Assembly: GCA_004026145.2 (NCBI GenBank) | Contig: CP034980.1 | Location: forward strand, 4,906,780 to 4,970,779 | Source of the DNA: Takifugu bimaculatus | Lineage: Eukaryota > Chordata > Actinopteri > Tetraodontiformes > Tetraodontidae | Direction of reading: 5' to 3' | DNA length: 64,000 nt | Part shown: piece after piece, positions 35,038 to 47,800 of the stretch | Layout: every line of letters starts with the position of its first letter | Position numbering within the stretch: the stretch's first letter is position 1 | Program-made: the position numbers and the translations under genes | The notes under the pieces: generated by a model | Database searches by the model: none | Seen by the model: only the letters and a program-made list of their open reading frames with translations | What the model was told of the DNA's origin: nothing

Positions 35038-38000
35038 TTGGAAAGTCATTGTCATGTCTACTGACACATTATCCTCTTTGCTTTTCACTGTGTCGTGTTG
35101 GAGATCAGCTTAGCACAAACAGGTAATCACAAAGTTTCAAAATCTAAACAAGACATTGCAAAATATGACAGAGGTGGACTCCAGACACTTTCCCCCCCCA
35201 GGCATGTTAATGTTGCTGGAGGACAGGTATGAGCTTGACTGGTGCAGCTGCTTAATATGCATGATCTCATCCAACTGGAGCAGTGGAGTAATGAAGGTTG
35301 TGTTTTCAGCATGAGCAGCGGAGCGTCAGGTGGGCGTCAGAATAAAAAAGGGAGAGGTTCTCTCCACAGAGATGCATTTCAGCGCAGGGATTGTCTGTGA
35401 TGTAGCTTAAACAGACGATGAATCATCACTTTTGTCAAGATGTTGGGGTTTTTTTGGCACATATGGAAGAACTTGTTGGACTGAAGAGCCATATGATGCA
35501 GAGTCCCTCTGCATTAATCTAACAAGCTGCTCGTGTGAGCACATGTCTGCTGATAATTGGTCCGAGTGTTGCACACAGGCAGATTCCACTGAGTTGCAAA
35601 TAAGGAATCCTTGTCTTGGCATGAGCGTGTCATCCCCGAGGCCATTTTTATCGTATGGAAATGAGTAACGAAAGATTTAAATTGTATTCATTTCATATTC
35701 ATATTGAGTTCATGGATGTTTCAACAGGACAAAAGAGCACAATTAAAATGCATTTTTCTGTCGTCAGTCTGTGGTTAACCGAATGCGCCCACATTCCACA
35801 ATCACATTATCCATATTGTACGACTTTTATTTATGCAAAACAGAATTTGTAGGCGTCACACGGCCACAAAAGTTTATTTATTCCCCTCTTTTGGGACTAA
35901 GGAATACTTTATGACCTGGTTCTGACTGAGGTGGAGTCCAAGCAGATGTATGTTGCATTGAGTGTCTTATACGTGCAGCCTGTACGCCCCATCATGCAGG
36001 GGCTGTAGATCATGGGTGGACGCGGAGCAGGCTTGCACGAGGTGGAATTCCCCTCTTTAACGGTTGTAAGTTGATGGCTGTTGATTCCTTGTGATGAAGA
36101 TGTGGCGATGATGTGCGGGGTCTTTATGTGCCTGTGTGGGAGTGCACGTGTTCATTGTGTGCAGGGCAGCGGTCACTCTCTGAACAGCTGTTTATAAAGG
36201 GTTTCCATGGAAACGTGCTCCCCAACATTGCAGCCGGAGGACGACAGAATGAAGTGAAACCTCATCTGTTGCAGCCATGTAGGGCTGAATATTGGCTAAC
36301 GGGGACATTTCAGGTGTTTGGCACAAAGAAAGTCTTAATGGAACGGCACGTAAAAGGTTTGGTTGTGTGTCTTTTACGCTCTGAAACATTACTCAGGTGG
36401 GAGCATTTTCTACCTTTGAAAGTGCAGGTTTACTTTCAATCAGTAGTGTATACAGATGGTGCAGCTCTGTTATGCACACAATATTCCTGGATAGCTGTCA
36501 AACATGTGAGATTATTTTATATCAAAAGGAAAATGTGCTGAGTGCATCTGCAGAGGAGGTCAGTAGTTGTGTAGTTGTGAATTGTGATAAACCTGATACT
36601 TTATTTTTACCTTAACAAATTTTAATTTTAATAATAAATTTAAACTACACATTGTGAATGTTAAATTGCCACGCTGTCCTAATTGTCAAGTGTGCCCTAG
36701 TTTTCCCGTCGAAAAAATGAAGCCAGCCCTCAAAATCCCATTAATGTGGAAAAAAGAATCCCAATGGAGACAAATCAGCCCCTTTTGTGCATGTCTGCAA
36801 ATGTGTGAGCATGGTGTGTGTGTATCACCCTTATCTGGGCAAGCATCAGTAAAGCAGCACTTCCACTCACAGAACAGCATCTCTCTCAGTGTGTGAATAC
36901 TTTTCTGTTGGGGAGACATAGCATTGTGGTGATCTCATAGGAGTCAGGGCAGATATGTGATCTGAGTAACACTGGCTGCACTGTGAGGGCTTTGTCTAGC
37001 AGCAGGCTGACTCAAGCCCTCTGTGCCATCTCAGGCCTGAATAAATCAGGCAGCAGCCGATGAAAAATGAGGGAGAGGGAGGGAAAAAGTTTAGCAGACA
37101 GATACCTCCTACAAGGCGCTCAGATCTTTCACCCTCGACGTTTGACCTGACGCCATATTGAAGGAATGAAAACGTTGCCAGCCTGCAGCTCCTCCGTTAT
37201 CAGAAAGCTTCTGTCTATTTTCTGAACCTGCTTCGGTCTGCTCTGTGTCACTGGAGAGGCTAACCTATCCCATGATAGCCTCTGCAATCCTATAAGAGAT
37301 AAACAGCTTAATGGATGACTAGATCTTGATGAATGACAATGTCCAATCTGAGCCCAAGTTAAAACTTTCTGCATATCATTGTACTTTAAATAGTGACAAT
37401 GTTTTTGGAAGGTAGAGAGTAGAGAGTGGTGATGTTAGGGTGAAGGGGTGGGGGCATTATATCAGTTAGACCCCTCATAACGATGGGAGTGGGACAGGAT
37501 TCAAGCTTGGATTAGGCAGAGATTAGATAAGGTTAGACTTTAGATTTGGTTAGAGCTGCAGGAAGAACTCACACTGACTCCTGTGCAGATATATTCCTCA
37601 ATCCGTCATTGTTATTCATCATATAATAGTAACAAAGACTCGGGAAATTAATATAAATGCTATTTTGTTTTAACCCTAACCCTAAAGGTCCTCCAGGGAA
37701 GGAGTTTAGTGTCTTGCATTGCGCTATTAATCGAATATTTGCTGCATGAGCAGGCATGCAAGACACAGAAGCAGGATGAAGTATGAGGTTTTCTCTCCAA
37801 ACCCTGCAGTTGGTGCAGCGGGTGTGTTTATTTGTGCTCTTGACACGCCGTTCCCTCTCTGCATCCATCTGTACTTTACACCACTTATGAATTCCATCTG
37901 TGAATAATGTGATTTATGTCCACACCTCCTGCACATTTCTTCAGGTTTATTGATAGGTTGACAGTGATGGGTTTAATATGGGCGTGATCCGTGTATTGCC

Positions 38001-41000
38001 GGAGAATAAACAATAATGGGGCCACTGAACTCATAAATAATGTGACACTGTAGCACAAGAAGATTTCAGCCTTGGAGAACGTGTTGAATTTCAGGTTTCT
38101 CCAGGTGTTCCTTTTTCCCTCTAAACTGCCCCAAGGTGTGTGTAGGTGTGTGTTAGTGAATGGTGTGTGTCCTGTGATGGACCTGTGGACCTGTAAAGGG
38201 TGTAGTCATGCCTCTGCCAGAGCAGCAATTACTTATTATTTAGATTAGAAGTCAGAAGTCACACATTTGCTTAATGGATTAAATTTGTTTAAATTAAACA
38301 TTAACTCCTTTGAATAATGGTTTAAAACAGTTATTAAACATGACTCAGTGTTGAAAGGTTAAATTTGCTGCAATCGAGTTTGCAATTATCTAAAAAAACG
38401 TTTGGCTCAAATAAACCACGCTTAGGATCCTACAATGAAGCAGTTGCACCTTTACTGTTAGAAATATGACAGAAACAAGGGGAAACAAAAAAAGGGTTTA
38501 ATTAGGGTCAGGGCCACTGCGTCACATTGTGCAGCACAGCATACGCCCTTACAGATCACACACCAGGCTTGGGCGATAGAGTTCTTCCTCTGTTTTCACC
38601 AACGCCAAACGTCCTTCAACATTAACCCCCCACACCCAGCCATCCTCACCCCAGCAGCTCTGAAGAGCATACGTTGGATCTATTTCATTGGACTGTAATA
38701 AAGGTACAAGGTAGCAAATCCACCTTTTCTTCTGTAAAGTGCAGTTTCCCGATAGTTTGTCCCACATCACAACCCAAAACACGACATCTTTACTCGGACA
38801 CGCACAACTGCAGACAAGCATCAGGCACTCTCACTCTTCTCTGGAAACTTGAGCCTTCTATAACAGTTTAAAGTGACTAAAATATGAACGGCATGTGTGA
38901 ATGAAAGTGATCTGTAGAATTAATGTGATGGGGGGGGCGGGGGGACTAAATGAAACCATCTCCCTCATGGGAATTAGATAATAAATAGGCAAAATGGAAA
39001 TGAAAAAATGAAAAACAAATGCAATATTAATATATTAACATTAAAATTAACATTAATGGGAATTCAGAGAAATATTTACAATTGATTAGCAACTGTTGTC
39101 ATTTTCAACAGCAGTCATGTTTTCAAATAAGCCAGCACCTAGATCATACATCATTTTAGGCATTTTATTTATTTATTTTAGTTCTCTCACTCTCTTCACT
39201 GGAGTATGCTTGTGATTATCATAGTTTGGGTTGTGTGTCGTTTTTATGGTCTCCTTTGACATCTTCTCTCATATAATTAAAGCTGTGGGGGGTAACATGT
39301 TTATTTCCCCTCATCTCCTAATTTGTATTTACAACTCCTCCAAAGTTTTTCCACATGCTTCCCTCACCTGCTGCTCAACTCAGCATGCTTTATTTATAGT
39401 GTGAATGGGAGCCCCCCCCCCATCACAAATAAGCATGTCAAAGCCATGAGAAAAGAATCCCCCTCGACACAAGGGAACCAACCTCTGCAGTTAAATAAAG
39501 GTTTGCATCATTCAAGCTCCATTATGTTGTCAGGTGGTTGAAATATACCGTCATGGAAGCATGTACATTCACCTCTATCAAGGGAGGGATCTAGACTGGG
39601 CATTGAGAAAGGGGTCACAAGAGACAGTAGAATTGAATCAGAGCTGGCGGGAAGAGGAAACAGAAGGCCGGAGGTGATATGTGATGTCATTTGTAGAAGA
39701 GGGAAGTCCCCCTTGGTTGGGGACACACTGGGTATCCCCACTGAGCCAGCCTATAAACTAATGCTGGACTGGAAGCAATTGTTATTTAACAACATCTGCA
39801 ACAAGATTAAGAACCATGAAGGCATTTCGCTTATATTAGTGTATCTTTACTTCTTTAAGGACCATTTCACATGCATTCAACAGCGATCGCACCTGAATGT
39901 GCAATTCGGGACAAAAACATGAAAAATATTTGGATAATCTTGATACCATTTGAAAAAAAATGGGGTTCAAATTTTTTCCCTGATTAAATTACTTAAATAA
40001 CGCAACTAAATAAAAAGGATCTGGTTTCTTTGGTATGTGAATGTGATGTACTGTTAACTTGCAGACTCAGAAATGATGTCACGATGGGATATGTGCAAAG
40101 CTCTTATCAGTTATATTTTGGCTTCCTTTCTGCACTGTGCAACAAGGTGGAGATGTGTTATCCATCTCGGTCTTGGCAGCGGCATGTATAATTAAAAATG
40201 TCTGCTTGCTGCATCTGGAAAGAGAAAGGAGAGATGTGAAAAGTATTTTGCTGAGAGATTCATGCCTCATAAATGTAGTTATGAGGGTACATTTTAGGGT
40301 TGAATGACGTTTAAGTCAGTGATCGACTTTTATTAAGATGCCATTGCTTACCTGGACTGCGGTTTCTGAATGACCTGTTATGTTGCTGGAAAATTCCTGG
40401 AATGTCAGGAGTAATGCAGGAGAGGATTAAACTGTATCATGATGGGGCAGAATGCTGCTAAGACAAGACAATGTTTGCACTGTTCTTCATCTGGCCAGGG
40501 GATTTACCTCACCTTTGCTCACATCTGTTCGCCCCAGTGAGCTGCAGAGAGACAGATGTGTCATCGATTTTTATTTATTGTGACTCATCCATTGCACATG
40601 GGCAGCTTCCAGTGTTTGTGATCTTTAGATCGCCTTTACATGGCATAAATATACCATTCAAACCCTACTCCTGATGGTGCTTTATCTATAAAAGCTTGTG
40701 TTTCTTTTCCTTCTAAAAAATACTGGATTGTGTTTTTCTTCTGCACCTTCTGATGTGACCAAGATAGACTTCCACACTGCATTTCTGGACGCCTCAGAGC
40801 CTGCAGCGGCCTTTTATGTCAGATCAGGTTGGAGAATGGCTACACATCCAGCCTGTCCAAAGACAATAAAGATGGGAAACTTCCAAGAAAAGCCCTCTTT
40901 TCTCAAGGCACTGATCTCTTGGGGAGTCACAGATGGTACAGTCGTTTTTGAGGTTCTCACTGCAGCGCAGTAAGCAGGAGTCATGACTTTGGGGTTAGGA

Positions 41001-42237
41001 GTGTAGCCGGTTGGACGCCGTTGTTGCCGTTAGTCTGGAAAACACATAATCCACCTTTTGCTGAGTTGTAAGAAATAGCCATAACTCACACTGTGCAGTT
41101 GTAAGTGTTGAAAAATGTTCCAGAATAGGAAATGGCACCCATAATTTAAGAATATCACTGGCAGAAACATGCACAATTCCATATGATTGCAATAATATTT
41201 TACAATTAACAATGAAATTAATCATTGTGTGTATTGTTATTTGTATATATTCATTATCTAGAGTCCTCAGAGTTAGCAGTTTCTGGAGAAAAGCCAGGAT
41301 GCCCCCCCATACCCCTCCATCCCACCCCCACCCCTGTCCTCCACAGTCCTGTGTGAGTTCACAGCTTTGCAGGAAAGGGCGAGGGTCGGATTTTGTGGCA
41401 TTGAGAAGAGATCTGTCAGGATATTACCTAAAAAGTGCTAGCATCTGTCTGCGTCATCACAGAACACTGACAGGAAACGGGTGGGAAGCACTAAAATGGG
41501 ATAAACTGTAATTACCTTTATTGCTGTAGTCCTCGTTACCACGGCAAATTACAGCATCACATTACAATAAGAGAGATTTAACAGACTGATCAGAAGCTTT
41601 TTAGGCATTTAGGTCCACCATCATTACAATAATGGATGCTACTCACCTTTAGAGAGACAATACACATATTTGATTCTTCCATTTGTTTTTGCATTTAACT
41701 AGTGTACATTGTTCATGAAACACACACCAGGATCACTTCATCTTGTACGTCCATGTTGTTTATACAGTATCTACATCAGCTTCCCTTTCGGTCGCCTGAT
41801 AACACTCTTTTTCTAAGTGGATGTGTGCATGTGTTTTGTCTGTAGATGTGGGTTTTTGTGTATTCTTGGGCCCGCAAGGGGGGAGAGCAGCATGTTGCTT
41901 CGTGTTGGGGCACAGAAGACCGCCTAGAGGCAACAAGTCATCCACGTGTAACTCCAAACAGTCTCAACTTGCCTGTGTCCTCACCGACATTCATTCAGGC
42001 TTATCAGTATCTCCTCCACAAAAGATGGAGGAGGTTGTTTTCACCGGCCAGAGTTTGTGGGTTCATTACAATCATCCTTCCAAAGCACAGATTTGGCACA
42101 AATTTACCATGTTGCACGACGTTGATCAGTCTTCATATTAAGACAGAAAATAAGGAAAAAATGTTGTGGTCTTACCGTCACACAGGGCTGAATTGTCATT
42201 TGATCTGGTTTAAAACATTTTCGATAATATTTGATGT

Positions 42238-42239
<2 letters not shown>

Positions 42240-42287
<48 letters not shown>

Positions 42288-42299
42288 GTGTGTGTGTGC
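42240..42299. repeat. (GT)n microsatellite
   Basis: About 30 GT units with one CGTG interruption. Confidence 0.96.
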
Positions 42300-42699
42300 A
42301 CGTGCAACCTAATGGAAGGAACTATTACTGTTCATTTAGACTCTGTTCCAATTAACAAACGCATTAAAATAGACTTCTTCATTATTGTCATCTTCAATTA
42401 AAGTGGCTTGAAGATTAAGACAACATAGACAATGTAAACTTCCCATACAGGATGCAGTTGAACTTGTTCATGTATCAAAGCTGTTTTAATGTGCTTTTAT
42501 GAGCCCCTAGTTAAACATTAATAACACACTGAGGAAAGGAATGTAGAGGGATAAAGAACTATTAGCCGACATGTGTGTGTTTACACAGCAAGCCTTTCCC
42601 AGGTGCTATACAATCCCTGGGATTACAGCAGAGGGGGGATCCAATACACACACACACACATACACAGAGGAACACTGAGTCCTTACCCCCCCCTAGATG

Positions 42700-42950
42700 A
42701 AAAGGGAGGAGAGGCAGACGGAGGGACAGAGGTATAGAGAGATAACACACTAGAAGGAGGAGGGGAGAGGAAAAGAAGTGTGAATTCTGTAGGAAGCTGA
42801 AGGAAGATTTGAGCTCACCTCACTAGCTGGTGCACACGAGAAAGCCTTGACTGGGATACCTGCAGCACTACAGATTCTGTGCAAAGAAATGTGGTTTATT
42901 TCCTTTTTTAAGCCTGGAAATGGTGGGACTCTCATCAACTACTGCTGAGG
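42700..42950 (+). CDS. afap1l1: afap1l1 first exon (leader plus 10 codons)
   Basis: ATG at 42920 opens MVGLSSTTAE plus one base, before donor GGTAAGTGT at 42951. The leftover G joins CA of exon 2 to give Ala-Met-Glu-Leu in frame. The 5' boundary is unknown; the given start is nominal. Translation could instead begin at the exon 2 ATG (45964). Confidence 0.55.
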
Positions 42951-44817
42951 GTAAGTGTTCACTTAGATGGAAAGATTAGTAAATATAGGAAGTCATCGGT
43001 GGTGTTTATTTCATTATTAAACACAATCATGTTTTGATATTTTAATTATTTTCTGTATCTATTGCGAAATAGTTATGTATTGCACACTCTATGAGAGAAT
43101 GTTTCACCATTTCACAGAGGTAGCATTCGACTTTTTACAAATCTTTTTAACTTCTTCACCTGTAAAACTGACTTTACCTTCAATTACCGGTAAACCACAA
43201 AAAAAAGGTGCACTAGATAGAAAACTTCTGTTTCTTCATCTCAGGGTTTGTTGGACATGTTAGCACAGGTGCTTTTCCCACTGACATTATTTACCACCTC
43301 CCCCAGCTTTTCCAAAAGATCTGAGTCTGCACTGTTAAACAAATGACCCCTGGCTTTGCCTCACATCCACACAAACACACTCCACGGCATCCTGCACTAT
43401 TAACAACGTGAGGAATGTGTTCACCGCTAAATGGCAATTGTCGTGCTGGTGTGAAGACGTAAATGTTTCAGTGCGATTAAATCCTCCAATAGCTTACAGC
43501 ATTCCTGTGCTGGCATGCATTTCAAGAGCCTGGCTACACTTTAACAACCCAAAAAATGTGAAACTATCAGTATGGAGATGCATCCAACCATATCCAGCCT
43601 GTGAAGTCACGTCATGATCTTATTTGGAGTAGAGTTTTCAGTCACAGCAGCCAAAGACATCACACTTTCACACTGATTAAAGCTACAACAGTGATGTCAG
43701 GGATCATTTGCTCTTCTGGATCCATGTGTGTGTAGGAGTATTGTTCATAATAACAGAATCACTGGGGAATAAAAGGGTGGTCTTATGTGTGTTGCATGCC
43801 AGATACTGTACAAAGTAATTCCTCTTGTTCGTTTTTTTGGCACAGACAGGCTAGCCCTGTAGTCATCAGGTTTGACACTCAGCTGTGGTCCAAGGAAAAT
43901 AGTTTCACAAGTGTTGTGACCTACTTCACGCTTTCCTCATTAATTCTTTTGTTAAATCTGATGTAAACACCTCTCTGCCGGCAGCATATCATGATGGGTA
44001 GGGGATGCCCGGTCAGTGTGCAGGAGCCAAAATCCAAACAGCTGGAGTCTCTGGAGGAAGAATCTGAACTCACAGGGCAAAGCCTCTTATGAGTTTCCTC
44101 TTCTATGTCCTTAATGCCCCCAGAAAGAATAAAATCTTAATGAGGAGACATTCCAGGTCACAGCATGAAATCATTCCTCGGGCCTTGTTCTCGAGCGTGA
44201 GCGTGCTTTAATTACAATAGACGGAAACCACACTAGTAATGATGACAGTGTTTAAACAGACACAGGAGAACACACACCTAGTCTTGATACTCGTTTCTGT
44301 AGCCTTGGCAGGGCCCCATAGGAAGACCCACCTCAGGAAAATATGTCTGTCTTTAGGGAGTGGGAGTATTTTTTTGAAACGTAACGCAGATACATCATTG
44401 AAAAACACACGCTACATCTTCCAGCTGAGCAAGACTTTCGGCTTGTCAGCAACAATTATGTAGACGTTCACTGTGTCTGAATGATACATCTGCGATTTCA
44501 GTTTTCAACTAAAACCCGTGTGCACTTTTCAACCTGGGACACACACCACACAGACACCTTTTGTAGGTGTAAGTAGTCCAAAGTTCACCTTTGATACGGC
44601 CCACTAAACACACATCATCCAAAGAACTTTTGTGTTTGTCGTCAGTTGTGCACGTGTGAATGTGAGTTCAGTGGAACAGATTGCCATAAGACCACCAAAA
44701 CAAAGACTTTTCTGGTGCGGTGGCCCATAGCTGACCCCAGTTGGGTGCATGCTTCAGCAGATTTAATGTGGCTGGATGATGGAAATAAGGGAGTGAGTGA
44801 GAAAGATTTTGTGTGAA

Positions 44818-44857
<40 letters not shown>

Positions 44858-47800
44858 GTGCGCAAATAGTCAGCTTCCATGGATGAGTTTGGTATTAGAA
44901 AGTCAGAAAAATATATTTATGTTACAACAGAAGAACAGAACTCACAAAACACAAGAACAGAGTGTTCGCAGCAGCAGGTTGCAGACTGGTTCCAGGGATT
45001 TTCAGCACTGAAGGGACTAAGAGGGTTTATTTAAATTCTCTTTGGAAAACAGGGAGTGGACCAGTCCCATCTCTGGGATCAGCAAGTGAGGTGAGACATG
45101 GAATCCCTTCGGCTGAACTGGCTTTCAGAAGTGTTAGATAAAGATCAGGTGGCTGCTCTGTGGTCCAGTTGGTTTGCTCTGGGCCCTGTAAAGTGGCTTT
45201 TGAGTTATTTTTTTGTACAATCTCAAATGTCTGCCAACATCTTTGCTGCCTTTGTTAGTTTATCTTTTCAACATTGAGATGGACCGTTGATTGAAGGTTG
45301 GGTTTGAGCCCAATAGCAACATTTCAGAGCAGCCTCTTTACAGGACGGATATTCGTTTCCATTACTGGATGGTTAAGGATCAAGATTGGAATTGTTACTT
45401 AACAGAATCCTTTATATCGCACACCAAACTGCTAATTTTATTTTACTTTTAAATCCATCAGCAAATTAACCAAACTTGAAATCCATTATTCCTCAGAGTA
45501 TTTGTTGGCACCAAATTAGCATACTCCTAAAGGGGCTGCTATTACTCCATGTGTATATGGCAGCTACATATACACCAATTATTGCACTATTTGTTACTGT
45601 GAAACCTGATAGTGTGAAGGTCCTGCATTGTTGTGATTTCTGTAGACTCAACTCCACACTTAGCTCTGAGTTAATGAACAATTACCCTGTTTCCTGTCTC
45701 TCCGGGCTTTTGTTCATGTTTAGTCTGGTCAGTAACGGAGAGAGGAGGAGGGATAAGAAGGCGGAAGATCGTTATTGACCAACTGTGATGCAAAATGACA
45801 GAAAATGTCAGCATGACAAAGTCTGACTCAAGCATAAAGCCCTTCTTGGACCTTCACCTTAGGGTTTGTTTAGACTTGTAGGGATGACATTTGCCCTCTT
45901 GTGCTGATGCTGAACCCATACTCCCCTGACCTTTGACCTCTCCCCTCTATTACCTATGTAGCAATGGAGCTATTGGTGAGTGAAGTCAGCATACTGCTGA
46001 AGATGCTGGACCAGGAGACCCTCAGCTCTTCCGTACGAGAGAAAAAGACCTCTGTGTGGAACCTCCTGCAGCAGATAGAGCCATCCGGTGGGGATGATAG
46101 ACAGAATGTTTTCAAGTCACACTGATATAGCAATAAAATTGGGTGGGGGAACTATGACCACCCGGGCTTGGTGAATGGCAATGCTATTTTATTTCAGTGT
46201 TTTCAATTTTCTGTATTTTTCAGGGACAGATTACATCTACATGAACTCTTCTGTGTACAGAAATGGTACCAGCTTTGTAGAGTCCCTCTTCGAGAAATTT
46301 GGTGAGTTTATCTGCATACATGATGTGCATTTATACTAATAATGTATGAGTATGAAGACAGTTGTCTTTCCAGACTGCGAACTTGGAGGCCTAAAGGATA
46401 TCACAGATGCTCTAAAAGAAGACAAGAGCACCCAAGATGACACTTTAAACCAGGCAAGTTGAGACACATAGTGTGCTTTTAAGTTAAATATGATGCATGA
46501 TCTTGATATTTATGCCTTTAACAGTGAATTACTTGAGGAGGAAAAAGGCTGCATTCCATGTTGTGGGGGTTTTCCAAGCACACATGTGCATCGCTCTGCA
46601 GGCTATTAAATGTGTTATGATGTCGAGGACCCACCCAAGACCCGTGTGTCTCATTTGGCTATATCTCTCCTAAGAATACCCTCTGCATCTCTTTGATGTC
46701 GTTCTTTGGATGTGAGGGGGTGGCGGGGAAGAGAAAACAGACTGTGCAGGAAACTTGAGCTTTATGTTTTGTATGTCTCCCTCAGCAGAACTGCGGCAAC
46801 TCCACAGCCCCACGCTGTGGCGACTCGCCTCCCCCTCTGCCCACAACACCTCCTCCTGAGGAATACTATGAGGAGGCGGTGCCACTGAGCCCTGGAACTA
46901 TGCCAGAATACATCATCACCAGAGGTCAGCAGCTTCCTGTGTTGCTACGCTGTGTTAGTTTGGGTCATTTCATTGTTTGAAGGAAAAAAAAAACATTCTG
47001 ATGACTGAAACAAATGAGGAATTCATCTTTGTTTAATATGTTACTGGGATGTTCCGGGCCTCATAAGATATTTAGGTGAAATGAAATTAGCTTTCAAGGC
47101 TCAGTCCATGGCAAGGAGCACATTAGCATAATCATCTTCCATGGCCCAGAACACAAATGAATCACCAGCACAAAAGGATCATTTGGGATTACATTTCTAA
47201 ATGTGTTCCCCTTTCAGTCAGGCCAAGTCCTCCTAACTCAATAGAGGACGGTTATGAAGATACTGAAACCCACTACCCCAGCACCTGCATCAGCTCCCAC
47301 CGCAAAAATTCATGTAAGTGGAACTAACTCCTGAGACACCGAAGGTCATAAGTATTATTAATGTGCACCAATTAAAATGCACGGTGCTGTTTATGGTGCT
47401 TATTTCAGACAATGACTCGGATGCTCTGAGCAGCTCCTATGAGTCCTATGAGGAAGACGATGAAGAGAGGAGCCACGGCGTCCAGCTCACCCATCCAGTG
47501 GCCCTCCAATGAGAGCTCACTGCCCCCCGCCAGAGACTGCCGAATCTGCGCATTTCTGCTGCGCAAGAAACGTTTTGGTCAATGGGCTAAACAGTTTACT
47601 GTCATACGCGAGAACAGACTACAGGCAAGCATGCAGTCAGGAGCAGCTCCACAAACAGCCTTTGGCTATTCTTATCTTTTAATTTGGATGCTAATAATCT
47701 TCCTTCCTGCAGTGCTATAAGAGTTCTAAGGACACCTGCCCATACGTGGACCTGCTGCTGCCCCAGTGCACCGTGGTCTACGCTCCCAAGGACAGCAAGC

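Larger units (their letters stand above)
33346..42700. other. Intergenic DNA between ablim3 and afap1l1
   Basis: About 9.4 kb with no recognisable gene on either strand; the longest ORFs have no family features or splice context. It holds two long (GT)n microsatellites, a short tail repeat shared with 44851-44896, a CTCF-like site at 35023-35037 and a two-copy telomere-like CCCTAA motif at 37671-37686. Confidence 0.7.
42951..45961 (+). other. afap1l1: afap1l1 intron 1
   Basis: About 3 kb, non-coding. It carries a (GT)n tract at 44824-44856 with the shared tail repeat to 44896. No other exon was recognised. Confidence 0.65.

Noticed and set aside
7482..35376. Shared 18-nt string TCTCTCCACAGAGATGCA near 7482 and 35359
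   Set aside because: The match does not extend on either side, so I treat it as chance or low-complexity similarity.
36113..36541. 142-codon ORF in the ablim3-afap1l1 spacer
   Set aside because: It starts at GTG, has no recognisable domain and no splice or poly(A) context; a chance ORF.
41846..42355. 169-codon ORF across a GT repeat
   Set aside because: A third of it is Cys-Val repeat from the microsatellite; not a gene.
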